A stretch of 64,000 nt of DNA. Origin: Terriglobus sp. TAA 43 (lineage in GTDB: Bacteria; Acidobacteriota; Terriglobia; Terriglobales; Acidobacteriaceae). The stretch spans positions 434,001 to 498,000 of the forward strand of contig NZ_JUGR01000001.1 of assembly GCF_000800015.1 (NCBI RefSeq), written 5' to 3'. A program made the translations under genes and the position numbers. The notes beneath the pieces are model-generated. The model saw only the letters and a list, made by a program, of their open reading frames with translations, was not told the DNA's origin and ran no database searches. Below, one piece after another: positions 53,105 through 63,000 of the stretch (positions within the stretch are counted from its first letter, which is position 1; every line of letters begins with the position of its first letter).

Positions 53105-53944
53105 TCAGGCCGTCGCGTAAAACGCAGCAATATTGCGGAACTTGTTGTAACGCGCTGCAAGGAGTTCTTCCACCGATTGAGACCGCAGTTCCGCGTAATT
53201 CTTTTCCAGCGCCGCGCGAACCAGTGCAATCGCTTCGTCCTGATTAGCTTGGGCGCCACCTGCGGGCTCGGGAATCACTCCATCGACGCAGCCCAGGCGT
53301 GACACATCGGGAGCCGTATATTTCAGCGCTTCTGCCGCCTGTTGCCGTTTGGTGGCGTCCTTCCACATGATGGAAGCGCATCCTTCCGGGGAGATTACAG
53401 AGTAGATCGCGTTCTCCAGCATCAGAACGCGATCGGCAACAGCCAAAGCCAGGGCTCCACCGGATCCGCCTTCACCGGTAATGACGGTGATCGTCGGAAC
53501 GCGCAGTCGAGACATCTCGATCAGATTGCGGGCAATTGCTTCACCCTGCCCGCGTTCTTCCGCTCCCAGACCGGGGTAAGCACCCGCCAGATCCAAAAAA
53601 CTGAATACCGGTCTGTTGAACTTTTCCGCGATCTTCATGGCACGAAGAGCCTTGCGATAGCCCTCCGGTTCTGGAGAACCGAAGCGATACTGCATACGCT
53701 CCTTCACATTGCGACCCTTGCGGTTGCAGATGACGAGAACTTCATCATCGTTAAAGCGAGCCATACCGGCAAACATCGCCGCGTCATCGCCAAAGCTGCG
53801 GTCACCGTGGATTTCGCTCTGATCAGTAAAAATCGCGTCAATGAAGTTCATGGGATGGAGGCGCTGCGGGTCCCGTGCTACCTCAGTCTTACGCCACGCC
53901 TCCGGCACTGGAGCGGCAACGGGCTTTGCTTCTGTCTCTGCCAT
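53105..53944 (-). CDS. accA: Acetyl-CoA carboxylase carboxyltransferase subunit alpha
   Basis: Half of the carboxyltransferase that makes malonyl-CoA for fatty acid synthesis. The 279-residue protein has RKGRNVKERMQYRFGSPEP, FSFLDLAGAYPGLGAEERGQ, VITGEGGSGGALALAVADRV and SVISPEGCASIMWKDA, all AccA features. It is shorter than E. coli AccA (319), lacking about 40 residues at the N-terminus; the same is seen in some other phyla. AccD is not in the window. It is 55 bases downstream of the DoxX gene. Confidence 0.95.
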   Translation of the reverse strand: MAETEAKPVAAPVPEAWRKTEVARDPQRLHPMNFIDAIFTDQSEIHGDRSFGDDAAMFAGMARFNDDEVLVICNRKGRNVKERMQYRFGSPEPEGYRKALRAMKIAEKFNRPVFSFLDLAGAYPGLGAEERGQGEAIARNLIEMSRLRVPTITVITGEGGSGGALALAVADRVLMLENAIYSVISPEGCASIMWKDATKRQQAAEALKYTAPDVSRLGCVDGVIPEPAGGAQANQDEAIALVRAALEKNYAELRSQSVEELLAARYNKFRNIAAFYATA

Positions 53945-53999
53945 CAGGGTTTATATCCAAGCGCCCGCGAGGGCTCCTGCCGATTATAACGGCTGGCTC

Positions 54000-54413
54000 T
54001 CACTTGCGACGCGACAGGAGCTGATCCAAGGAAAACGTGTTCGCCTCCACCAGCCACAACATGGCAAAGAAGATAAAGCTGTATGTCAGTTGCGTGCCCG
54101 CCCCATTCCAGTTCTGAACCGACGTGGTGCCAAAGGTCAGCGCAATCATGAGCAGCGCACCCGCGGCCAGAGCGAACCGAGTGAACAGGCCAAGGAGAAG
54201 CAACGCCCCCACCGTTAGCTCGATCCACGGGATGCAGTAGCCGAAAGCTAAGGTCAACACGTGTGGCAACGGGCCTTTGTCCATTCCCTGCGCCATGCCG
54301 TTCGCGAAATTGCCTACTCCGCTGAGAATGCGGAAAAAGCCGTGGCCAAAGATGTTCATCCCCAACGCCAGGCGCATCAGCGCATATGCAACAGCCTTAT
54401 GATCACGCAACAT
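54000..54413 (-). CDS. DoxX family membrane protein
   Basis: 137 residues with four transmembrane helices (ALMRLALGMNIFGHGFFRIL, LTLAFGYCIPWIELTVGALLLLG, LAAGALLMIALTFGTTSV, LTYSFIFFAMLWLVEANTF). The arrangement is that of DoxX/SURF4-like proteins. The function is often not known, though links to redox processes are reported. It follows dnaE by 46 bases in the same direction, so it may share its transcript. Confidence 0.85.
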   Translation of the reverse strand: MLRDHKAVAYALMRLALGMNIFGHGFFRILSGVGNFANGMAQGMDKGPLPHVLTLAFGYCIPWIELTVGALLLLGLFTRFALAAGALLMIALTFGTTSVQNWNGAGTQLTYSFIFFAMLWLVEANTFSLDQLLSRRK

Positions 54414-54459
54414 GCAGCATCACCCATGTCCCCTAAAGGACAGACTCTGTGAACTGGAA

Positions 54460-57400
54460 TTAGTTAATCAGCTTCACCGAACCTGCGCCTATGAGATCCT
54501 CCACTTGATCAATGAAGAGACGGTCGGCGCACACGCTGAATCCCTGCGGTTCCAGTACGGCACAGAACTCACCAGGTTCTTCCAGATCAAGCATCAGCTT
54601 GCCCGGCCCGGGGCGTTCCTGAAACAGCGCTGCCAGTTTCTCCAGCAGAGTAGCATCCGGATGATGCAGCGGAACTCGAATCCGCAGAGCCTCGGGCAGT
54701 TTGATCTGTACATCCTCAAGCGCTGTGATACCCGTTACCGAAAGCTTCGGCGCAGAGTCTTCTTCACCACGTAACGAACCGCGCACCAACACTGGCACGT
54801 CGATCTTCAGCTTCTCCTGCAGCTTCTCGTAGTCTTTTGGAAATGCGATCAGATCGATCTTGCCGACAGTATCTTCGAGAATCGCCGAGGCATACATTTC
54901 GCCACTGCGTTTGCTCTTTGCAACCTTCAGTGCAGAGATGACACCAGCAATCTGGATTTCATTCTGCGGCTCGCGCTGGCCACGCTGAAAGACCACAGGT
55001 TCCGGCTTCATTTCGCACGCGGTTGCCGTATCGAGAACACCCTTGATGTTGCGCAGTTTTTCACGGTACTTGTCCATTGGATGGCCGCTGACGAAGAAGC
55101 CCAGAACTTCCTTCTCGTTCTGAAGACGCTCATGCTCATCCCAATCAGGGACCTTTGGCAGATCATCTTCCGGCACAGCCGCTGCATCTGCAAATGGTGA
55201 TGCATCAAACAGGCCAAACAATCCGCTCTGTCCGCTGGCTGCATCACGCTGCGACTTCTGAGCGCGTTCCATCGCCTTATCGACCGCCGCAAACACACGC
55301 GCACGCGGGCCGAAGCTATCCATAGCGCCTGCCTTAATCAGCGATTCCAGCACACGTTTGTTCAGCAGACGAAGTTCAACCTGCTCGCAGAAATCCCACA
55401 GCGAACTGAAGCCGGACTTCCCTTCGTCTTTCAGTTTGTTTCGCGATTGAACGATGGTCTCGATAGCGTTTCCACCAACGTTCTTAATGGCTGCCAGACC
55501 AAAACGAATCGCATCGCCATTAGGCGTAAAGTTGGCATCTGAAATCTGCACATCAGGGGGCAACACGGTGATGCCCATTTCGCGGCATTCCTGGATGTAC
55601 TTCACAACGTTTTCCGGCTTGGAAGTTTCACTGGTCAGCAGTGCCGCCATGAACTCCACCGGGTAATGCGTCTTCAGATATGCCGTGTGATACGCAAGCA
55701 ATGCGTACGCCGATGAATGCGATTTGTTAAAGCCGTATCCCGCGAATTGCAGAATGAGGTCAAACAGCGCGCCAGCCTTTTCCTTGGGGTGCTTCCGTTC
55801 AGCAGCACCCTTCATGAAGATGTCTTTCTGCTCCGCCATCGCCGCGGGATCTTTCTTACCCATGGCTCGACGCAGCAGATCGGCGCCGCCAAGCGAGTAG
55901 CCCGCGATGACCGACGAGATCTGCATGACCTGTTCCTGGTAAACGATGACGCCCAGCGTCTCCTTCAGCAGTGGTTCCAGACCATCCAGCAGATACTCAA
56001 CAGGGCGACGGCCCCACTTGCGTTCAATGAAGTCGTCGATCATGCCGCCCTGGATCGGGCCGGGGCGATAGAGAGCATTGAGAGCAGTCAAATCTTCTAC
56101 GGTCGTCGGCTTGTAGCGGCGCAGCACATCACGCATACCGCCGGATTCAAACTGAAAAACGCCGCTGGTTAACGCTCTATGGAAGACCTTTTCGTACGTC
56201 TCTGCATCGTCCAGTGGGATCTTATCCATCTCGACGGTGTCGCCGCGATTGCTCTTGATCAGCTTGAGGCAGTCGTCGATGACGGTTAGAGTCGTGAGCC
56301 CAAGGAAGTCCATCTTGAGCAATCCCATCTTCTCGACGGCCTTCATGTCATACGCCGTAACCAGATCATCCGTCTTGGTGAGCGTTACGGGAACAAGCTC
56401 TGTCAACGGTTGCGGCGCGATAACAACGCCGGCAGCGTGAACGCCAGCACCGCGTACGAGTCCTTCAAGCCGCAAGGCATTGTCGATGATCTCCCGTACC
56501 TGCGGATTGCTCTCATATGCCTGCGCCAACGGCGGCGAGTCTTTCAGTGCCTGATCGATGGTGATGCCGATGGTCGCAGGAATCATCTTCGCGATGCGAT
56601 CGACTTCGCCGTAAGGCATTTCCAGAGCGCGACCAACGTCCTTAATGGCAGCCTTTGCCGCCATCGTGTTGAACGTGATGATCTGCGCAACCTGGTCGGC
56701 GCCATACTTGCGCTTCACATACTCAATGACTTCGCCGCGACGGTTCATGCAGAAATCGATATCGATATCTGGCATGCTGATACGTTCTGGATTCAGGAAT
56801 CGCTCAAACAGCAATTCGTTCTGCAACGGATCAACGTCCGTAATCTCCATCACGTAGGCAACGAGCGATCCGGCAGCGGAACCACGTCCCGGTCCTACGG
56901 GAATGTTCTGCTCCTTCGCATAACGAATGAAGTCCCACACAATCATGAAGTAGCCGGGGAACTTCATGCTCTTGATGCAATCGATCTCGCGTTGCAAACG
57001 CGCTTCATAGGCATCGATTTCGTAACGCAGCAGGCCACGCGAACGAAGATGTGTAATGGCGGTGTCCAGGCGCTTCTTCAAGCCTTCGCGGCAAACGTGT
57101 TCGAAGTAGTCGTCCAGGTCCATCCCGTCGGGCGTTGGGAAGCGCGGGAATGGGTTCTTCACCTTCTGAAGCTTTACATTGCAACGATCCATGAACTGGT
57201 TCGTGCGTTCGCAGACCTCTTCATGACCCTGGAAGGTGCGATACATCTCCTCCGCAGACTTGATATAAAACTCCTGCGTGTCGAACTTGAAGCGATTCGG
57301 ATCATTCATCGAACCCGCTGTTTGAACACACAGCAAAATCTCATGCGCGCGGCTGTCATCGTTCGCCACATAGTGCGCATCATTCGTTGCGATGAGTGGG

Positions 57401-57993
57401 ATGTTCAGATCTTTTTCCATCTTGAACAGCGCATCGCAAACGCCCTTATCGGGCTCCAGTCCATGATCCTGAATTTCAAGGAAGAAGTTGTCCTTGCCAA
57501 ACATGTCCTGGAACATGCCGGCGCTCTTCTTTGCTTCTTCATACTTGCCGGCCATCAGGTGCTGATTCACTTCGCCCGCAAGGCATCCACTGAACGCAAT
57601 CAGACCGTCCGTGTGCTTCGACAGAAAGTCTTTCGACACACGCGGCTTGCGATAGAAGCCATGAACCGCTGCCTCGCTCGTTAGCCGAACGAGGTTGCGG
57701 TAGCCTTCGTCATTCTCTGCAATCAGCAGGAAGTGGTTGTAACCACCGCTCCTCTCGCGATGGTCATCCGTTTGTGACAGGTACAACTCACAGCCGATGA
57801 TGGGCTTAATGCCCTTCTTCTCCATAGCTGCGGCAAAGTGCACGGCGCCATAGATGTTGCCGTGATCCGTCATCGCGGCGGCCTTCTGGCCCAGCTTGCT
57901 CAGGTGCGCGGCAAGCTTATCAACGTCGCATGCGCCATCCAGCAAGCTGTAATCGGTGTGAAGGTGAAGATGGGTAAATTCGCGATCCGCCAT
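54460..57993 (-). CDS. dnaE: DNA polymerase III subunit alpha
   Basis: Main replicative polymerase. The 1177-residue protein has an N-terminal PHP domain (THLHLHTDYSLLDGACDV, MTDHGNIYGAVHF), the palm with the catalytic triad in SMPDIDIDFCMNRR, a fingers region (GRGSAAGSLVAYVMEI), the tandem helix-hairpin-helix region (GYGFNKSHSSAYALLAYHTAYL), and a C-terminal OB fold (IQIAGVISALKVAKSKRSGEMY). It is the DnaE1 type. Gene order dnaE-doxX-accA recalls the dnaE-accA adjacency seen in many bacteria. Confidence 0.98.
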   Translation of the reverse strand: MADREFTHLHLHTDYSLLDGACDVDKLAAHLSKLGQKAAAMTDHGNIYGAVHFAAAMEKKGIKPIIGCELYLSQTDDHRERSGGYNHFLLIAENDEGYRNLVRLTSEAAVHGFYRKPRVSKDFLSKHTDGLIAFSGCLAGEVNQHLMAGKYEEAKKSAGMFQDMFGKDNFFLEIQDHGLEPDKGVCDALFKMEKDLNIPLIATNDAHYVANDDSRAHEILLCVQTAGSMNDPNRFKFDTQEFYIKSAEEMYRTFQGHEEVCERTNQFMDRCNVKLQKVKNPFPRFPTPDGMDLDDYFEHVCREGLKKRLDTAITHLRSRGLLRYEIDAYEARLQREIDCIKSMKFPGYFMIVWDFIRYAKEQNIPVGPGRGSAAGSLVAYVMEITDVDPLQNELLFERFLNPERISMPDIDIDFCMNRRGEVIEYVKRKYGADQVAQIITFNTMAAKAAIKDVGRALEMPYGEVDRIAKMIPATIGITIDQALKDSPPLAQAYESNPQVREIIDNALRLEGLVRGAGVHAAGVVIAPQPLTELVPVTLTKTDDLVTAYDMKAVEKMGLLKMDFLGLTTLTVIDDCLKLIKSNRGDTVEMDKIPLDDAETYEKVFHRALTSGVFQFESGGMRDVLRRYKPTTVEDLTALNALYRPGPIQGGMIDDFIERKWGRRPVEYLLDGLEPLLKETLGVIVYQEQVMQISSVIAGYSLGGADLLRRAMGKKDPAAMAEQKDIFMKGAAERKHPKEKAGALFDLILQFAGYGFNKSHSSAYALLAYHTAYLKTHYPVEFMAALLTSETSKPENVVKYIQECREMGITVLPPDVQISDANFTPNGDAIRFGLAAIKNVGGNAIETIVQSRNKLKDEGKSGFSSLWDFCEQVELRLLNKRVLESLIKAGAMDSFGPRARVFAAVDKAMERAQKSQRDAASGQSGLFGLFDASPFADAAAVPEDDLPKVPDWDEHERLQNEKEVLGFFVSGHPMDKYREKLRNIKGVLDTATACEMKPEPVVFQRGQREPQNEIQIAGVISALKVAKSKRSGEMYASAILEDTVGKIDLIAFPKDYEKLQEKLKIDVPVLVRGSLRGEEDSAPKLSVTGITALEDVQIKLPEALRIRVPLHHPDATLLEKLAALFQERPGPGKLMLDLEEPGEFCAVLEPQGFSVCADRLFIDQVEDLIGAGSVKLIN

Positions 57994-58050
57994 ACTTCGA
58001 TTCTAGGACTCGAGCCGTGTGGTAGGAGGCTGCGGAAAACGCGGTACAAA

Positions 58051-59190
58051 TTACAGGCGCGGCAACATCCGTTGTAGCCCTGCGGTAAGTTGCTCCGGAT
58101 TTCCAAGAAGGCTGACGACCAACCAGCCTCTTGACGGAAAGCAATAGAAGGACCCCGGATGCACGGCCACGCGGGTCTCTTCCAGTAAGCGGATGGCTAG
58201 TTCGACGTCATCGGCGACAGCGGGGATACGTAATACCGCACACCATCCGCCTTCCAGCTTGAGTCGGCTAACCACGGTGCCTTGTATGCAGAGATCCAAC
58301 GCGGCTAAATTCGCGCTTACGCGTTGCTGTATCTGCACCTGAATCTTATGTCGCACGGACAACCAGGCGGGCACCGCTGTCTGCACAGGCGTCCCCACGG
58401 AGAGAAAGGTGTCGGCGATGATCTCCAGTCGATGCATCGCTTCGTGAACCTGCCTTGCGGGTCCGCACACGGCGGTCCATGCAAGTTTCATCTGAGGCAT
58501 CGCAAGCAGCTTGCTCAGGCCACCGAGCACAAAGGTAAGCGCGGAAGCCTCTGCCTGCGCAAACGTTTCGCCGCGACCTTCAACGCCGTAGTCTAGAAAG
58601 ACTTCATCCACGATCAGAGGAAGCCTATGCCGGTTCGCCAAACCATACAGTGCGGCACGGTCGGATTCGCTGCAGTAGTGCCCTGTTGGGTTATTCGGAT
58701 GGATGGCAACAATGGCTCGCGTGCGTTCGGTTACTGCCGCATCCAGCGAGGCAGGGTCAATCTGCCAGCCATCGTGATAGACCAGCGGGTATTTGATCAG
58801 TTCCACATCATGGAGCCGCGCCAACAGGTCAAACAATGGATAACTCGGAGACGGCACAAGCACGGCATCGCCGGGTTCGCAGAGTAGCTTGAAGAGAAAT
58901 CCGTACGCTTCGCTTGTACTTGCGGTCAGCAGAATCTGCTCTGCATCTAGGCTAGGGAACATGCCAGCAACCGCAACGCGCGCCGATTGTGTTCCGAGAG
59001 AGCTCGCGTCGTAATGAAGCGAGGCCTTGGCTGCCAGCACATCTAACGGGATCGCGGAATAGTCGAAGCCACATCGAGTCGGGTTTGACACTGTCAGATC
59101 AAGGAACGCTGCATCTTGCTTTGCGCGGTGCAACGCGTCTCCGAAGGGCGACGACTCGTGACCAAATTCTGTCCGCGAAGCAAAGTACAT
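58051..59190 (-). CDS. Class I/II aminotransferase (PLP-dependent)
   Basis: 379-residue fold type I enzyme. The segment VPSPSYPLFDLLARLHDVEL and the Asn-Pro motif AIHPNNPTGHYCS help bind the substrate and cofactor. IVDEVFLDYG holds the Asp that pairs with the pyridine nitrogen, and LGGLSKLLAMPQMKLAW the lysine that forms the aldimine. The substrate is unknown; it is similar to aspartate/alanine-type aminotransferases. The start could be ATG 59190 (chosen) or 59199. It is divergent from the HAD gene, with 43 bases between start codons. Confidence 0.88.
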   Translation of the reverse strand: MYFASRTEFGHESSPFGDALHRAKQDAAFLDLTVSNPTRCGFDYSAIPLDVLAAKASLHYDASSLGTQSARVAVAGMFPSLDAEQILLTASTSEAYGFLFKLLCEPGDAVLVPSPSYPLFDLLARLHDVELIKYPLVYHDGWQIDPASLDAAVTERTRAIVAIHPNNPTGHYCSESDRAALYGLANRHRLPLIVDEVFLDYGVEGRGETFAQAEASALTFVLGGLSKLLAMPQMKLAWTAVCGPARQVHEAMHRLEIIADTFLSVGTPVQTAVPAWLSVRHKIQVQIQQRVSANLAALDLCIQGTVVSRLKLEGGWCAVLRIPAVADDVELAIRLLEETRVAVHPGSFYCFPSRGWLVVSLLGNPEQLTAGLQRMLPRL

Positions 59191-59233
59191 AGCCCTCATG
59201 CTATCGAAAGAGCACGCAGCTACAATCGACCGC

Positions 59234-59872
59234 ATGTCCCAGATTCGTGCAGTCCTCTTCGATTTCGGTAAAGTGTTGACCCTCGCCCCTGATCTGCGCG
59301 TCTGGGAGCAAATGCGTGCTATTTCGCAACTGTCCGAGGCGGAACTTCAGGCTGGCTACTGGAAATATCGCGATGACTATGACGCAGGCCTCCTTACGGG
59401 TGATGAGTATTGGCGGCTTATCGCAGGTGCATCCATCTCCGACGACGTGCTGCGCGACCTGAAGGCTGCGGATGTAGCGCTTTGGACGCAGATGAACCAA
59501 CCCATGCTGCAATGGGTAGCTTCCCTGCACCAGCACGGCTTTCGCACGGGCATTCTTTCCAACATGCCGGACGCCATGGCCGAGGGCATCGTTGCGCAAT
59601 TTGATTGGATCGCGAATTTCCATCACACCGTATGGTCCTACGCGTTGAAGCTGCGGAAGCCTCAACCGGAGATTTACGCCATCGCGGCAGATGGGTTGAA
59701 GACTGCACCGCAGAACATCCTGTTCATCGATGACAAACCGGAGAACACCGCAGCGGCAGAGGCGTTTGGCATGCAGGCGATTGTCTATGACAACCACGCC
59801 GACTTTGTTACCGAGATGCATACGCGGGGTTTCGGATATCTCCTCGAACCGGAAACCATCGCTTCCTTTTAG
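59234..59872 (+). CDS. HAD-IA family hydrolase (YihX-like)
   Basis: 212-residue phosphatase. Motif I VLFDFGKVLTL has the nucleophile Asp and the Phe-Gly pattern of YihX/sEH-N-type HADs. Motif II is RTGILSNMPD, the lysine lies in YALKLRKPQPEIY, and motif IV is ILFIDDKPENTAAAEAFGM. YihX itself removes phosphate from glucose-1-phosphate; the substrate here is not proven. The start at 59234 begins the HAD fold. The next gene begins 150 bases downstream, in an interval without obvious features. Confidence 0.88.
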   Translation: MSQIRAVLFDFGKVLTLAPDLRVWEQMRAISQLSEAELQAGYWKYRDDYDAGLLTGDEYWRLIAGASISDDVLRDLKAADVALWTQMNQPMLQWVASLHQHGFRTGILSNMPDAMAEGIVAQFDWIANFHHTVWSYALKLRKPQPEIYAIAADGLKTAPQNILFIDDKPENTAAAEAFGMQAIVYDNHADFVTEMHTRGFGYLLEPETIASF

Positions 59873-60022
59873 TTCCTGAACGCTTCAGCTTTCCGCTTGT
59901 CCCGAATTGGGACAGTTGTAGCCATAAAGATGTACCTGTTGCAGAACAGGACACCCAGGGGCCGCTTCGCCGTGGATAAATGATCACAGCCGCTACTCCG
60001 ATGCGGACGTAATTCTGCGCGC

Positions 60023-63000
60023 ATGCGATTAAATTTCAGACCCCTAGCTTTTCTCACGGCGTGTTTAGCGATCGCAGGATTTGCCTGCGGGCAGCAGGTT
60101 TCCCTGCTCGGGCTACGCTCGCTGAACCACGCGGGAGCGTTTCGCTCGTTGAAGCAGGATGCTGCAGGCAATCTGTATACCCTGTTCGATGCCCACGATG
60201 GCGTACGCATACTGAAGTTGACCACCGATGGAACACAGGTGCTGGCAGAGACGCGGATCGGCCAGGCTGGGGATACAGGCGTTGCGCTGGCTCTGGACAC
60301 CTCCGGCAACGTCTATGTAGCTGGCACGTCGACTTCTACAGGAAGCGTGGCAGGTACAAGCGGTGCCGCATTTCCCAATCGCGCCGATAGCACAACCAAC
60401 TCGTTCGTTGCGTGTTTCTCGTCTTCCCTTGCACTGCAGTGGTTAAGTTTTGCGGGCAGCGGGAAAACAGCGGTCACGGCCATCGACGCAACAGCTTCTA
60501 CGGTATACATCACCGGTGGCATCTACGCAGCGACGCTACCGGTAACGTCCGGTGGCATCCAGCAGGTACCCGCCGTCAATAGCAGCGGCAATGGCTTCGT
60601 CGAGGCATTCGATGCGACGAACGGCACGCTGCAATACGCAACATACCTGACTGGAGCAAACGGTGACACGCAACCCGCGGCCGTTGTTGCAGACAACACC
60701 GGCGCGGCTTATATCGCAGGCACTACAACGGCCACTGGCTATCCAACGACATCAGCACTCAGTCCGGTCATGCGCTTTGCGGCGAGTTATCCGGTATCAG
60801 GGTTCGTAACAAAACTCACCACCGCGGGTGATGGTTTTCTGTTCTCAACCTTCATCCCCGGCAACGGATTGAACGCTGTATCGCTGGACTCCAGTGGCAG
60901 CGGTTCCCTGTTGCTTTCAGGCAACATCGCTGCCGGCCTTTTCCCTCTCACCGTCGCGCAACGACCCATTGCCAGCGGCCTGAGCTATCAGAGTGCGGTA
61001 CGTCTATCGCTGGATGGATCTCAGGTCCTTTCCGCCACGTTGCTGGCGCCATCTTCTCTAGCGTCCATCTCTTCCATCACGCCCGGAAATAACGGTCAGG
61101 CCTGGGTATTTGCTTCTTCTATCCCCACCCCTCTGCTGCCTGTGCAGCCGCTTGAAAACCTCGGAGATGCTGCGGCATTCCGACTGGGTGTCGACGGTAA
61201 GGTAGACCGTATTACCCGTATCGGCGGGATTCCCGTAAACAATAGCGGCTATGCCAGCCTTCCCGTCACTGAGGGCGGAATCCTGTTGCAGAACTCCGGC
61301 AACGTCGCGCTTGCCGCTTCCATTGCGCCCACGCTGAGTTCGGAATTGTTGCCAACGGAGCACTACGATCTTCCGCTTGCGCAGGCACCAAACAGCGCGT
61401 TGCCGTCGACTGTGCGCGATGCGCTTCCACTAGCCAGTTGCAGCGGCAGCGCTTGTGGTGGGTCTGCTGCTTTGCTGGCTCAAATCGCCCCGGATGCCAC
61501 TGGACCACAACTGGCGTTAAGCATCGATGACCATCCAAACCTTGTCCTGCGTAACCTGGGGCCTGGGGATGCAACGGGCCTGCAGATCACTGCGACGAAT
61601 TACACCGTGACGAGTGGATGCGGCAGTACGTTGGCTGCTGGTGCGGAATGCAGCATTGCACTTTCAGGGACCGCCGCAGGTTCCGTCACAGTGCAGGCAG
61701 CAAATGCTCCCGCATCTACAACCGCTTTGCCTGCTACGTCGCGCACGGAAAGTGCAATTGTTGTGACACCGCATGAGTTGGACTTCGGGATTGTTACTTC
61801 TACAAGCGCGGCCAACACGCGCACGCTTACGGTTCGTAACCCGAGTGGCACAACCCAAACCTTCTCGTCTGCGCGTATCAATGCTGGCTCCTCAAGTTAT
61901 TCCGTCATGCAGTCCGGAAGCACATGCAACACCACGATAGATGGCCTGCAGAAGATACTAGGACCAAACAATTCCTGCACTATTACGCTCGCGTTATCTC
62001 CATCTGCGCTCAACGGCAACGACAGCCCTGTTTCCGCGACGTGGCAGGTGGGCAGCTACGACATTCCGCTCACGGGCTATGCCCAGGCTGCGGCAACTTC
62101 TCTATCTGCTACGACGATCGACTTTGGTCGCCAGTATGTGAATGGCATACGCACGCCGCGCTATCTCTACATGAGCAACGCCAGCGATACTCCCCAGTCA
62201 CACATGAAGGTGGCGTCTACCAATACCGTCTTCACGGTGACCGATGAATGCCCTGCAACATTGCAGGCGTCTTCCATCTGCCGCATCGCGATCAGCTATC
62301 TCTCTGCGGTAGCGCCAAGCAGCGACGCGCTTTCACTTGTGGTGGATGGCACAGCAGTCACGGTACTGGGTGAGACATTGCCCCAGCCATCCATCACAGG
62401 TTCTTCAACGAATCCGAACCTGACGGTTTCGGCCACCTCACTCACATTCAGCGATCCGGTCATTGTGACCACTGCTTCCACCACAGTCCAGACCGTGACC
62501 GTCGGCAACATTGGTGCCGTTGCTTTCGCGCTTCAAGTTGCCATCACTGGTGACTTTACGCAGACCTCCGATTGCCCTGCGTTGCTCGCAGGTGGCGCTT
62601 CATGCACCGTGAACGTCACGTTCACCCCGTCCGCTTCGGGATTGCGCGAGGGATTGCTGGCGGTTACTGCGGGGTTGGCAGGACCGACATACGTTTCGCT
62701 TAGCGGTACAGGAACCGCCATCCTTCCGCAGAACAACGGCATCGCCTACGGAGACGTGCCGCTCAACACCCCGTCTGTGCAATGGTTGAAAGTGCAACAA
62801 GGGCTGGTATCGGCAACGGCATCATCCAGCGACGCTGCATACAAAGTCATCCTCGTGGAAGACATTGGTTATGGGCATGGACAGCCCACCGCCAGCAGTT
62901 TTTCATCGACTACTTCAGGTTCGTGTCTGAACTGCTGGCTCGGCATACAGTTTCAGCCAACAACAAGCGGGACTGACATTGCCATGATCTCGGTGCGTTC

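Noticed and set aside
56410-57684. Plus-strand open frame of 424 codons opposite dnaE
   Set aside because: It is antisense to the DnaE palm and PHP region, which is strongly conserved as protein; the plus-strand translation has no recognisable features.
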